The translations under genes were made by a program, and so were the position numbers. A stretch of 14,331 bases of DNA. Source: Methanosarcinaceae archaeon. Lineage in GTDB: Archaea; Halobacteriota; Methanosarcinia; Methanosarcinales; Methanosarcinaceae. Under the pieces are notes generated by a model, which searched no databases, was not told the DNA's origin, and worked only from the letters and a program-made list of their open reading frames with translations. Positions within the stretch are counted from its first letter, which is position 1; each line of letters starts with the position of its first letter. The stretch is from NCBI GenBank assembly GCA_016926455.1, contig JAFGOO010000166.1, forward strand, positions 1-14,331, in the 5' to 3' direction. Shown here piece by piece: positions 1-6,411 of this stretch.

Positions 1-77
1 AGTTAAGGGTTCAGCTGGTAGTTGAGTGTTTGAGGTAGATTGATAGCGGTAAGAACAAAAAGGAGGGAAAATTAGAG

Positions 78-198
78 AAGTACTGAAATTAGAAAAGGAG
101 ATTTATGAGCTAATTTGATAGCCTCCATTTTGACCACATTTGTTACCAATAAATATATAATGTTTAAACTGTAAACTGTCATTAATACTTCAGTACTT
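78..198. repeat. 10-bp inverted repeat flanking the first promoter
   Basis: AAGTACTGAA at 78-87 and its exact reverse complement TTCAGTACTT at 189-198 bracket the TATA box at 151-159. Each arm contains the palindrome AGTACT. The right arm lies about where the transcript should begin. The symmetry fits a looping operator pair, but a 10-bp match in AT-rich DNA may be chance. The rest of bases 1-223 has stops in all three + frames near the left edge, and I see no gene in it. Confidence 0.35.
151..159 (+). promoter_or_regulatory. TATA box for the redox gene series
   Basis: AAATATATA follows an A-rich stretch (ACCAATA) that could act as a BRE. The expected start of transcription is about 180-185, which gives a leader of about 40 bases ending in the strong ribosome site GGGAGGTGAG (209-218) before the ATG at 224. 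A tandem heptamer, TAAACTG twice (165-178), sits between the TATA box and the expected start. Confidence 0.55.
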
Positions 199-223
199 AA
201 ATCTTAAAGGGAGGTGAGGTCAA

Positions 224-346
224 ATGGCTGTTTCGGCAGTTGGTGAAAAATATCGCTGTAACATTTGCGGTAATGAAGTTGAAGTCCTGACAGTTGGTGG
301 GGGTGCTCTTGTCTGCTGTGGGGAAGATATGGAATTGTTCGAATAG
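224..346 (+). CDS. desulforedoxin-domain protein (stand-alone Dx)
   Basis: This 40-residue protein carries one rubredoxin-like Fe(Cys)4 site, with Cys12-x2-Cys15 and adjacent Cys31-Cys32. That spacing (16 residues from Cys15 to Cys31) matches desulforedoxin and the N-terminal domain of two-domain desulfoferrodoxin. The segment from YRCNICGN to LVCCGEDMEL looks like that domain cut free. It is too short for many gene finders, but it has an excellent ribosome site (GGGAGGTGAG) and an ATG. The desulfoferrodoxin catalytic domain is encoded separately about 1 kb downstream (1301-1675). I infer that the protein acts as a small cytoplasmic redox carrier, possibly an electron donor to that reductase. 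The family assignment is firm; the partner is inferred. Confidence 0.85.
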   Translation: MAVSAVGEKYRCNICGNEVEVLTVGGGALVCCGEDMELFE

Positions 347-352
347 TTTTGG

Positions 353-396
353 GGCTTAAGCCAGTTGACTTCTGAAAAACAAAAACAATCAGAAGT
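353..396 (+). other. palindrome and stem-loop between Dx and DUF2180
   Basis: The 75-base gap holds the 10-bp palindrome GGCTTAAGCC (353-362). It is followed by a perfect 8-bp inverted repeat, ACTTCTGA (368-375) and TCAGAAGT (389-396), around an A-rich 13-base loop. There is no T-run after it, so it is not a typical terminator. It could be an mRNA processing or stability element, or an operator for an internal promoter. Structure here argues against reading the gene downstream from a TTG at 365. Confidence 0.4.
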
Positions 397-421
397 ACCT
401 AAATTTAAACGGAGTATATAC

Positions 422-634
422 ATGAAATGTTATGAATGTGCTAAGATAGGAAAAACAACGGATGCTGTTGGAATGTGTATTATGTGCGGGTTAGGCGTTT
501 GCAATGAACATCTAAAAAGAGAAGAAATACCTGTATGGGATGGAGATTATCCTGTGCGTTTAAAGCCGGATGTTGAACATATGCTTCGAATCGTATGTAT
601 TCCATGCCATGAAGCTCTTAAGGAAAACTTTTGA
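422..634 (+). CDS. DUF2180 family Cys-rich protein, copy 1
   Basis: A 70-residue, presumably zinc-binding protein with Cys3, Cys6, Cys19, Cys22, Cys27, His30, Cys59, Cys62 and His63. The opening KCYECAKxGK and the CIMCGLGVC core match the archaeal DUF2180 family, whose function is unknown. The ATG at 422 is chosen because it has GGAG seven bases upstream (411-414) and because the next gene starts at the same point of the alignment; a TTG at 365 would add 19 unmatched residues. The gene is followed after nine bases by its paralogue and lies in a redox series. A metal-binding or redox-sensing role is possible but inferred only from the Cys pattern and neighbours. Confidence 0.8.
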   Translation: MKCYECAKIGKTTDAVGMCIMCGLGVCNEHLKREEIPVWDGDYPVRLKPDVEHMLRIVCIPCHEALKENF

Positions 635-643
635 GGTGATAAT

Positions 644-865
644 ATGCTAAAATGTTATGACTGCATGGAAGAAGGAAAAGACAACGAAGCAGTGAGTATT
701 TGTATCGTATGTGGAAAAGGGCTTTGCCTGGATCATACAAAAATAATGGAACTTCCCATCTGGACTGGCAAATACCCAATGCCTGTAAAAATGTTAGAAA
801 AAGGTCTTCCAAGAGTAATGTGTAACTATTGTATTACAAATACACTTGTTGATGCATTTGATTGA
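644..865 (+). CDS. DUF2180 family Cys-rich protein, copy 2
   Basis: A 73-residue paralogue of the gene just upstream. It keeps Cys4, Cys7, Cys20, Cys23, Cys28, His31, Cys60 and Cys63, but lacks the His that follows the last Cys in copy 1. The ribosome site GAGGTGAT overlaps the stop of copy 1, so the two are translated from one message. Both copies share KCYxC, CIxCGxGxC, the conserved xxPxWxGxYP stretch and a C-terminal CxxC, which points to tandem duplication followed by divergence. Two zinc-ribbon-like sites per protein are likely. Function is unknown. Confidence 0.8.
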   Translation: MLKCYDCMEEGKDNEAVSICIVCGKGLCLDHTKIMELPIWTGKYPMPVKMLEKGLPRVMCNYCITNTLVDAFD

Positions 866-908
866 TATGGGTGTTACAACTAAAAGAATCAACTAGGAGA
901 TTGAATTA

Positions 909-1256
909 ATGAGCGAACATAAGAAAACTGTTGATAATATAGAAAAAAAAATAGGCTTCAGGCCAGAGATTCTGGAAACACTCGGCGAACTGGATCCGAA
1001 TTTTTTGGAAGGGTACCGAAAGTGTGACAATATGATACTGACAGATGGAGCACTGTCTGCAAAGACGAAGATACTGATGGCACTTGCTGTCGTAGCATCC
1101 AAACAATGTGAGAAATGTGTTGAATCACAGATGAAAAGTGCTCTTAAGAACGGGGCCACAAAAGATGAAATAATGGAAACAATGAATGTTATTTTTGTGA
1201 CATCTGGAGCACCTGCTGTTGCAGCATGCCGGGAGGCACTGAAACTTATTAAATAA
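909..1256 (+). CDS. carboxymuconolactone decarboxylase / AhpD-like protein
   Basis: A 115-residue all-helical protein of the CMD/AhpD superfamily. The redox motif CEKC (Cys67, Cys70) lies in the usual place before the GATKDEIMETMNV segment typical of the family, and the length is normal for a single-domain member. In AhpD the motif reads C-x2-C-x3-H; here the His position is Gln74, so proton relay may differ from the well-studied peroxidase partner. A ribosome site (TAGGAGA) precedes the ATG. Set between the DUF2180 pair and superoxide reductase, it is probably a thiol-dependent peroxide reductase or disulfide reductase, but the substrate cannot be told from sequence. Confidence 0.82.
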   Translation: MSEHKKTVDNIEKKIGFRPEILETLGELDPNFLEGYRKCDNMILTDGALSAKTKILMALAVVASKQCEKCVESQMKSALKNGATKDEIMETMNVIFVTSGAPAVAACREALKLIK

Positions 1257-1300
1257 ATTGTATGATTTCGTCTAAATAAAAAAATATTGGAGATAAGACA

Positions 1301-1675
1301 ATGACAGAAAAGGGTTTCTTCAATGGCATCAACCGACCTTTAGAACCCTCGAATCTGACAGAGATGGAAATGAAACATTTGCCTGTAATCGAGACACCAG
1401 ACACCATCACTGCAGGTGAACCTTTTGATGTGACCATTAGTGTTGGAAATATACCACATGTCATGGAAGTAGCACATCATATCCAGTGGGTTGATCTCTA
1501 CCTTGGAGAAAACTTCATCACAAAAGTACTATTTACTCCTGTTTTCACTAGAGCAAGAGCAACTATTACAATTGTGGAAAACGGAGACGGTGGAACGGCA
1601 ATTCTTCGGGCCGTTGAGCGCTGCAACGTCCATGGCATTTGGGAAAATACAAAAGATATTGCGGTAAAGAAATAA
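1301..1675 (+). CDS. superoxide reductase (neelaredoxin-type, single domain)
   Basis: A 124-residue enzyme that reduces superoxide to hydrogen peroxide at a mononuclear Fe(His)4Cys centre. The ligands can all be seen: His26 in KHLPVIE, His53 in IPH, His59 in AHHIQW, and Cys108 and His111 in RCNVHGIWE. The catalytic-loop Lys (Lys25) is present. The Glu that usually precedes it (EKH) is Met24 here, with Glu23 one residue further away. There is no N-terminal desulforedoxin domain; that domain is a separate gene at 224-346. TTGGAGA lies just upstream of the ATG. The peroxide formed could be handled by the CMD-like neighbour. The family call is firm; the electron donor is inferred. Confidence 0.92.
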   Translation: MTEKGFFNGINRPLEPSNLTEMEMKHLPVIETPDTITAGEPFDVTISVGNIPHVMEVAHHIQWVDLYLGENFITKVLFTPVFTRARATITIVENGDGGTAILRAVERCNVHGIWENTKDIAVKK

Positions 1676-1733
1676 AAAGCTGAAATCAAAAATGTATTTG
1701 TGTATCTCTATCAAGGAGTAAGCACTTATTAAA

Positions 1734-2702
1734 TTGAGCATAATCGCAATATTGGTGTTAGGGATAGTGCTGACATCAAGTCTCTCCATCGCAGTAGAAG
1801 AAACACGGGCTGGACAGTATTCTTCCACCCAGTTTACAAGACCTGGAATCTGTTCTGGATGCCATGTTATCATATACAGCCAATGGGAAGGAGCCATGCA
1901 TTCAGTTTCTGAAATAGACCCATTTTATATGAAGGAAGTACAGGAAGCAAGCACTGATACAGATGGCTTTACCGACCTTTTCTGTGCCCGCTGCCATACA
2001 CCTATTGGAGTTATGGCGGGTGAAGTGCCGCCTGTTGATGGATCTAAATTGAGTGAAATTGCAAAGAATGGAGTACAATGCGATTTTTGCCATACGGTTT
2101 CTGGAAGTGCCGGAATAGGTAATGCTGCTTTTATTTCAACACCTGGGAATATAAAATGGGGACCTTTTTCTGATGCTGAATCAACTTATCATGAAACCGC
2201 ATTTTCAGAATTGCACACACAAGCTGAATTCTGCGGTATGTGCCACGATGTCGTCCATCCGGCAAACGGTTTGAAGGTAGAAGCAACTTACACTGAATGG
2301 AAAGAAGGTCCCTATTCTAAAGAAGGGGAACAATGCCAGGGTTGCCACATGACACCAGGTATAACGAAGTTCGAAGCAAATCCTAGAAGGGCTGCCGCTG
2401 GGGGTCCAAAAAAAGAGCATATATTTACCCATAATACAGTTGGAGGGAATGCTTTTATTACAGAACTTCTTGGATCTAATACCCATAAAAATATGGCAAT
2501 TGAACGCCTTGAAAATGCTGCCAGCTTGGATGTAAATACGCCGCTAACAGCCGATATGAATAATACAGTTACTATGAATGTATCAATAACAAATTCAGGT
2601 GCAGGACACAGATTACCAAATGGGCTGACAGAAATAAGAGAAATGTGGTTAGAAGTAATTGCAACCGATAATGCCGGAAAAAAATCTACCAATCCGAAGT
2701 GA
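1734..2702 (+). CDS. pentaheme cytochrome c, heme-binding part (frameshifted gene)
   Basis: An exported multiheme cytochrome. Residues 2-20 form a hydrophobic signal peptide, followed by five CxxCH heme sites at residues 40-44, 84-88, 116-120, 167-171 and 201-205, then a beta-rich region with GHRLPNG (291-297), a motif seen in other multiheme cytochromes. The TTG at 1734 gives a signal without a basic residue and stands 15 bases from AAGGAG. ATT at 1728 is nine bases from it and would give (M)KLSIIAILVLG, a classic signal start, so the true start codon may be ATT or a mutated ATG. The frame stops at 2702, but the domain clearly continues one frame back after the A7 run at 2678-2684. A role in extracellular or membrane electron transfer is inferred. 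Confidence 0.85.
   Translation: MSIIAILVLGIVLTSSLSIAVEETRAGQYSSTQFTRPGICSGCHVIIYSQWEGAMHSVSEIDPFYMKEVQEASTDTDGFTDLFCARCHTPIGVMAGEVPPVDGSKLSEIAKNGVQCDFCHTVSGSAGIGNAAFISTPGNIKWGPFSDAESTYHETAFSELHTQAEFCGMCHDVVHPANGLKVEATYTEWKEGPYSKEGEQCQGCHMTPGITKFEANPRRAAAGGPKKEHIFTHNTVGGNAFITELLGSNTHKNMAIERLENAASLDVNTPLTADMNNTVTMNVSITNSGAGHRLPNGLTEIREMWLEVIATDNAGKKSTNPK
2678..2684 (+). other. A7 run, site of the -1 frame change in the cytochrome
   Basis: In the upstream frame the run reads A AAA AAA, the form of a -1 slippery heptamer. Slipping back one base, or adding one A, turns GKKSTNPK-stop into GKKIYQSEVIDNDG and opens 161 further codons that complete the domain. A sequencing or assembly indel, a real mutation and slippage during expression are all possible. 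No obvious strong stem follows. Confidence 0.75.
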
Positions 2703-3169
2703 TTGATAATGACGGTAATATTGACAATAAAGCTGTGATATATAAGACGATACTGGCAGATGCAAATGGTTTACCTACAACAAAGTTCTGGTTAGCTGAG
2801 GAGGTGATTTCAGATAACCGAATATTCCCGAGAGAAACAGTTGTAGAAGAGCATACATTTACAATTCCAGAGGATGTAATTTATCCGATATCAGTTAGTA
2901 CGAAACTAAGATATCGTTCGGCACCACAAGATATAATTGACCATCTGTTCGGTGAAGGGATTTATGAAGTAGCAACAATTGATATGGTTGAAAAATCAAA
3001 TTTGATTTACTCCCCAAACAGCGCCTCATCTCCAGTGAATCAGGATACTAAAGAAACCATACCGTGTTTTGGGCTATTTGGAGTGGTCTTTGCATTTATA
3101 TTTGCATTAAAAGAAAAAATATGTACTAATTGCAGACCAAAACTAAAAATGTCCCGGAAAGTCAAATGA
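2684..3169 (+). pseudogene. C-terminal part of the pentaheme cytochrome, out of frame
   Basis: This stretch continues the upstream cytochrome in the -1 frame. It encodes about 161 residues with no CxxCH: a beta-rich domain, then the hydrophobic segment PCFGLFGVVFAFIFAL and a basic tail (lysine-rich, ending RKVK), which looks like a C-terminal membrane anchor with the cytoplasmic side positive. A GTG at 2699 could start a separate protein, but no ribosome site precedes it and the product would lack a signal peptide. Joined to the upstream part through the A7 run, the protein would be 478-480 residues: signal, five hemes, beta domain, anchor. I regard it as one gene that is broken or read by slippage. 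Confidence 0.75.
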
Positions 3170-3225
3170 ACTGCATTGTTAAAGGTATTTTCGTGATTAC
3201 TCTCCCACTGAAGTGACGTGAATCT

Positions 3226-3397
3226 ATCGGAGTTCCAAAGAGATTGTAATCCCATTCTTAGAATGTTAATAGTAGAATTATGATTTATATTGAGAGTAAG
3301 ACTGCAATAAGAACAACTGTGTGTTCTATTTGATATCTCTTTTGAGTATTTGACCACACAAAGAACACATCTGATATGTATTAAATGGATTGACAAA
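3226..3397 (-). pseudogene. tnpB: decayed TnpB C-terminus (IS200/IS605-type relic)
   Basis: Two reading frames together give a recognisable TnpB end. The first (3397 down to about 3338) reads FVNPFNTYQMCSLCG, the family's VxPxxTSQxCSxCG. After a +1 shift the second reads SNRTHSCSYC and then NHNSTINILRMGLQSL, matching the second zinc-ribbon CxxC and the RDxNAxxNI motif. The family's last RuvC Asp is replaced (NINHN instead of DRDHN), so even a repaired frame would be inactive. Only about 60 codons remain; nothing of TnpB lies beyond about 3400, and no tnpA is visible. It fills most of the 220 bases between the cytochrome and the amylase. Confidence 0.75.
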
Positions 3398-5201
3398 CAC
3401 CATCAAATTTACACCATCACACCATCGATACACGGAAAGTTTAATATCTCGTGCTTTAGTAGATGTATATAAGGGGGTATACATTGTATTAGATAGGATC
3501 AAATCTGTAAATCAATTAGATTTTATACCTCAGGTTGAAGTATTCCCATCACCCTGCGACTGGAGGGACCAGTTCATTTATTTTCTGCTGGTAGATAGGT
3601 TCGAGAACAATCAGGATTGTATCCCTGCCTACAATCCGGCCACTGCAACAAAAGGACGTGACCGGGAGCAGGGGGGCGTATTTCAGGGAGGTACTATCAA
3701 AGGCGTCATTAAAAGACTGGATTACATAAAGAATCTTGGTTGCACAACCATCTGGATGAGTCCGGTTTTCAAGAACCGGCAGGAGGATGATAGAAGCTAT
3801 CACGGGTATGGGATACAGGATTTCTTGGAAGTGGACCCACGGTTCGGTACAAAGGAAGACCTACAGCAACTGGTGTGGGAAGCCCATTCAAGAGGCATAT
3901 ATATCATCCTTGACATAATCATCAACCATACTGGAGACAACTGGGCATATCCTGGAGACCTGCCTTATTATTACTGGGATAAAGCGGAAGCTTCCTATGA
4001 GTTTGGCTTTTGGATACAGGCAGACCCTGAGAATCATTTCCAGCGTGACGATGCAGTCTGGCCAGTGGAGTTCCAGGATTCCGATTTTTACAAGAGAAGG
4101 GGACAGATCAGGAACTGGAACAATCCAGACGAGGCATTAAATGGCGATTTTCTGACGCTGAAGGAGCTGGATATCAGAAAACCAACGGTTCTGGATACTC
4201 TTATAAAGGTCTATAAATACTGGATTGCAGTTGCCGATATTGACGGTTTCAGAGTGGACACCGTTAAGCATACAGAGGACACTGCCACTGCCATATTCTG
4301 TAACGCAGTGCGTGAGTACGCAAAAAGGATAGGCAAAAACAATTTCTTCATATTCGGCGAGATTGTGGGAGACGATGAGACCATGCAGCGCTATATAGGG
4401 CGGAATACCCGTATTCCAGGTACAACAGAGCGTTTCCCTTCACTGGATGCATGTCTTGATTTCCCTCTCTACTTCATTCTAGAGGAGGTAATCAAAGGTT
4501 TTTCCAATCCATCCCTCCTGCGTGAACGTTATGAGCGTTTCAGGACAGTATACACGGACCACGGTGAGTCAGGAAGATACTTTGTCACATTCGTGGACAA
4601 CCATGACCAGATGTCTAGGCCATACAGGCGTTTCATGCACAACAATCCACATCCACAGCAGGTAGTTCTTGCTATAGGATACCTTCTTACCAGCCAAGGG
4701 ATTCCATGCATCTATTATGGTACAGAGCAGGGCTTCGATGGAGGAGGAGACAATGATAAATATGTCAGAGAATGTATGTTTGGCGGTAAATGGGGAGCAT
4801 TCGATACTATAGGTGTCCATTTCTTCAACGAACAGAACCCTATCTATCAGGGGATTAGGGACGTTGCGATACTACGGTCGTGGGAGCCTACCTTAAGGTA
4901 TGGAAGGCAGTATTTCCGTATGATATCAGGGGATGGCATTAATTTTATACATCCTGATAATGGTCGGTGCACCCTTGCATACTCGCGGATATTGGACACA
5001 GAAGAGATACTAGTTGCCATGAACCTTGATTCATCGGAAAGGTGCGACAGCATAACCGTTGACAGTAACCTAACACCAGTAGGAAGCACCATGGTTGACC
5101 TTCTAAATGGATGTATCTTAAATGTCATGGATTCAGCAGGTCGTGCTTGTGTACATGTACCTCTTAAATCATACCAGATGGCAATTCTTAAGAAATCATG
5201 A
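3390..5201 (+). CDS. GH13 alpha-amylase family glycoside hydrolase
   Basis: A 603-residue enzyme of the GH13 alpha-glucan family, probably cytoplasmic because no signal peptide is seen. The barrel regions are clear: region I DIIINH (175-180), region II GFRVDTVKH with the nucleophile Asp290, region III with the acid Glu324 in FGEIVG, and region IV FVDNHD with Asp406. The C-terminal 80 residues resemble the usual beta-sandwich domain. Substrate could be starch, glycogen or maltodextrin. The start is doubtful: TTG 3390 is the only ATG/GTG/TTG before the barrel, has no ribosome site and lies antisense to the TnpB relic. Residues 1-20 look spurious. AAGGGGG (3471-3477) followed by ATT at 3483 is an alternative. 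Identity is sure; the 5' end is not. Confidence 0.88.
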   Translation: MTNTIKFTPSHHRYTESLISRALVDVYKGVYIVLDRIKSVNQLDFIPQVEVFPSPCDWRDQFIYFLLVDRFENNQDCIPAYNPATATKGRDREQGGVFQGGTIKGVIKRLDYIKNLGCTTIWMSPVFKNRQEDDRSYHGYGIQDFLEVDPRFGTKEDLQQLVWEAHSRGIYIILDIIINHTGDNWAYPGDLPYYYWDKAEASYEFGFWIQADPENHFQRDDAVWPVEFQDSDFYKRRGQIRNWNNPDEALNGDFLTLKELDIRKPTVLDTLIKVYKYWIAVADIDGFRVDTVKHTEDTATAIFCNAVREYAKRIGKNNFFIFGEIVGDDETMQRYIGRNTRIPGTTERFPSLDACLDFPLYFILEEVIKGFSNPSLLRERYERFRTVYTDHGESGRYFVTFVDNHDQMSRPYRRFMHNNPHPQQVVLAIGYLLTSQGIPCIYYGTEQGFDGGGDNDKYVRECMFGGKWGAFDTIGVHFFNEQNPIYQGIRDVAILRSWEPTLRYGRQYFRMISGDGINFIHPDNGRCTLAYSRILDTEEILVAMNLDSSERCDSITVDSNLTPVGSTMVDLLNGCILNVMDSAGRACVHVPLKSYQMAILKKS

Positions 5202-5221
5202 GGCAAGTTGCCTTGGTTTTT
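5201..5221 (+). terminator. hairpin plus T-run after the amylase
   Basis: AGGCA (5201-5205) pairs with TGCCT (5209-5213) around the loop AGT, followed by TGG and five T (5217-5221). It starts at the last base of the amylase stop codon, so it is well placed to end that transcript. Confidence 0.5.
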
Positions 5222-5228
5222 GTGGAAG

Positions 5229-5245
5229 AAAAAACCGAAAAAAAA
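5229..5245 (-). terminator. double U-tract after the DUF151 gene
   Basis: On the - strand, the bases just past the DUF151 stop codon read T8, CGG, T6 (A8 at 5238-5245 and A6 at 5229-5234 on the + strand). Archaeal RNA polymerase commonly stops at such U-tracts without a stem. It faces the amylase terminator, as expected for convergent units. Confidence 0.5.
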
Positions 5246-5725
5246 TCAGACAAAACCGTTTATAACCCTTGCACCCACCAGTTTTTCTTTCTCTATGACT
5301 GCACCCCTAAGTACTTTGTCCCTGATCATTATCGGTGCACCATTGCGGAGTGCAAGTGCGATGCAGTCACTGGGGCGTGCATCGAATTCCATAATTGACC
5401 CATCCTTTTTGAGTAAAAGGCGTGCATAATAGATATTATCGATATTGTCATCGATAAGCACCATTTCTATCTCAACCCCGAGCCGAGTTAACATCGAAAC
5501 CACAAGGTCATGTGTCATGGGACGCGGCATGGTTTCGTTTTTCAGCACCGCATTGATGGAAAAAGCTTCAGGGTGACCGATATATATCGGCATCAGAAGG
5601 CCGACGTTGTCTTCCAGCAGAATCGCCGGGGAGTGTCTTCCTAAAGTCTCGATCATATACACCCCCTTCACATGAACCTGTTTGATATCCTTGTCGGATT
5701 TCATATATGGTAGTGAACATCGCAT
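5246..5725 (-). CDS. bifunctional nuclease (BFN/DUF151) domain protein
   Basis: A 159-residue protein with one BFN domain filling almost its whole length. Diagnostic stretches are LLMPIYIGHPEA (43-54), RPMTHDL (68-74) and DARPSDCIALALR (115-127). Family members in plants have been reported to cleave DNA and RNA, and bacterial ones occur fused to UvrB/C-type domains; the archaeal proteins are uncharacterised, so the nuclease label comes from the family name. The ATG at 5725 has no clear ribosome site, and Met8 (5704) is an alternative start. It is the last gene of a unit after PCMT (38-base gap) and is closed by U-tracts. Confidence 0.85.
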   Translation of the reverse strand: MRCSLPYMKSDKDIKQVHVKGVYMIETLGRHSPAILLEDNVGLLMPIYIGHPEAFSINAVLKNETMPRPMTHDLVVSMLTRLGVEIEMVLIDDNIDNIYYARLLLKKDGSIMEFDARPSDCIALALRNGAPIMIRDKVLRGAVIEKEKLVGARVINGFV

Positions 5726-5763
5726 TTTATTAATATTTTATCAAATAAAATTCGCATAGCTTT

Positions 5764-6411
5764 TCAATCATATCCATACCCGTATTTGCCAATCAACGGA
5801 ACAAAAACCACTCCACCCTTCGATTCCTTATGAACCGTGCCATCAGAATCCTTTTTTACCAAATACAGCTGCTGGATATAATCACCCACCGGAATAGCAA
5901 GCATTCCGCCAGGTTTTAGCTGCTTGATTAGAGGCTCCGGAATATCCGGTGCCGCACACGTGACAATTATGCGGTCATAGGATGAAAATTCTGAATACCC
6001 ACCTGACCCGTCTTCGAGTATAACAGTCACATTCGTATATCCGGCATCCATGAGGTTCTTCTTCGCAAACTCTACCAGTGGTGCGATGCGCTCGACAGTA
6101 TAGATATGTCCGGTCTTGCCCACAAGTTCAGCCATGACAGCTGCATTGTACCCTGAACCTGTACCAATTTCAAGGATTCTTTGTCCTTCCTTGAGATCAA
6201 GCAGGTCGCACATGATAGCAACCATGTGGGGTGCAGAGATGGTCTGGCCATGACCGATTGGAAGAGGTGTGTCCACATATGCATCGCGTCGAAGTCCTTC
6301 TGGTATAAAAAGATGTCTTGGAATACGTAAAATGGCGTCAAGTACACTTTCTTTAATATTATGAACCCTGAGAGATCTTACTAATCTCTCCCGCTCCTTT
6401 TCATACTCCAT
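5764..6411 (-). CDS. pcm: protein-L-isoaspartate O-methyltransferase
   Basis: A repair enzyme that uses S-adenosylmethionine to methylate L-isoaspartyl residues in aged proteins. The 215-residue chain has the usual PCMT features: RHLFIPEGLRRDAYVDTPLPIG (34 onward), the QTISAPHM active loop (57-63), the SAM motif LEIGTGSGY (80-88) and KPGGMLAIPVG (166-176). The start is placed at ATG 6411, which has GAGGGGA eight bases upstream; an ATG at 6432 would add MGRGEDR and has its purine tract directly against the codon. The gene overlaps the end of the upstream zinc protein by 31 bases, suggesting translational coupling. Confidence 0.92.
   Translation of the reverse strand: MEYEKERERLVRSLRVHNIKESVLDAILRIPRHLFIPEGLRRDAYVDTPLPIGHGQTISAPHMVAIMCDLLDLKEGQRILEIGTGSGYNAAVMAELVGKTGHIYTVERIAPLVEFAKKNLMDAGYTNVTVILEDGSGGYSEFSSYDRIIVTCAAPDIPEPLIKQLKPGGMLAIPVGDYIQQLYLVKKDSDGTVHKESKGGVVFVPLIGKYGYGYD

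Noticed and set aside
95..113. AAGGAG followed by ATG-AGC-TAA, a two-codon leader minigene
   Set aside because: It lies upstream of the TATA box at 151, so it would not be on the main transcript, and so short a frame occurs by chance.
365..421. TTG start adding 19 residues to the first DUF2180 protein
   Set aside because: There is no ribosome site, the extension has no match in the paralogue, and the stretch contains a stem-loop. ATG 422 has GGAG at the right distance.
1529..1897. 122-codon - strand open frame across the superoxide reductase and cytochrome starts
   Set aside because: It is antisense to two well-supported genes, shows no recognisable motif and has no promoter or ribosome site of its own.
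3040..3396. - strand open frame of 118 codons taken as an intact gene
   Set aside because: Only the part above about 3226 resembles TnpB, and it needs a frame change. The rest is antisense to the cytochrome end.
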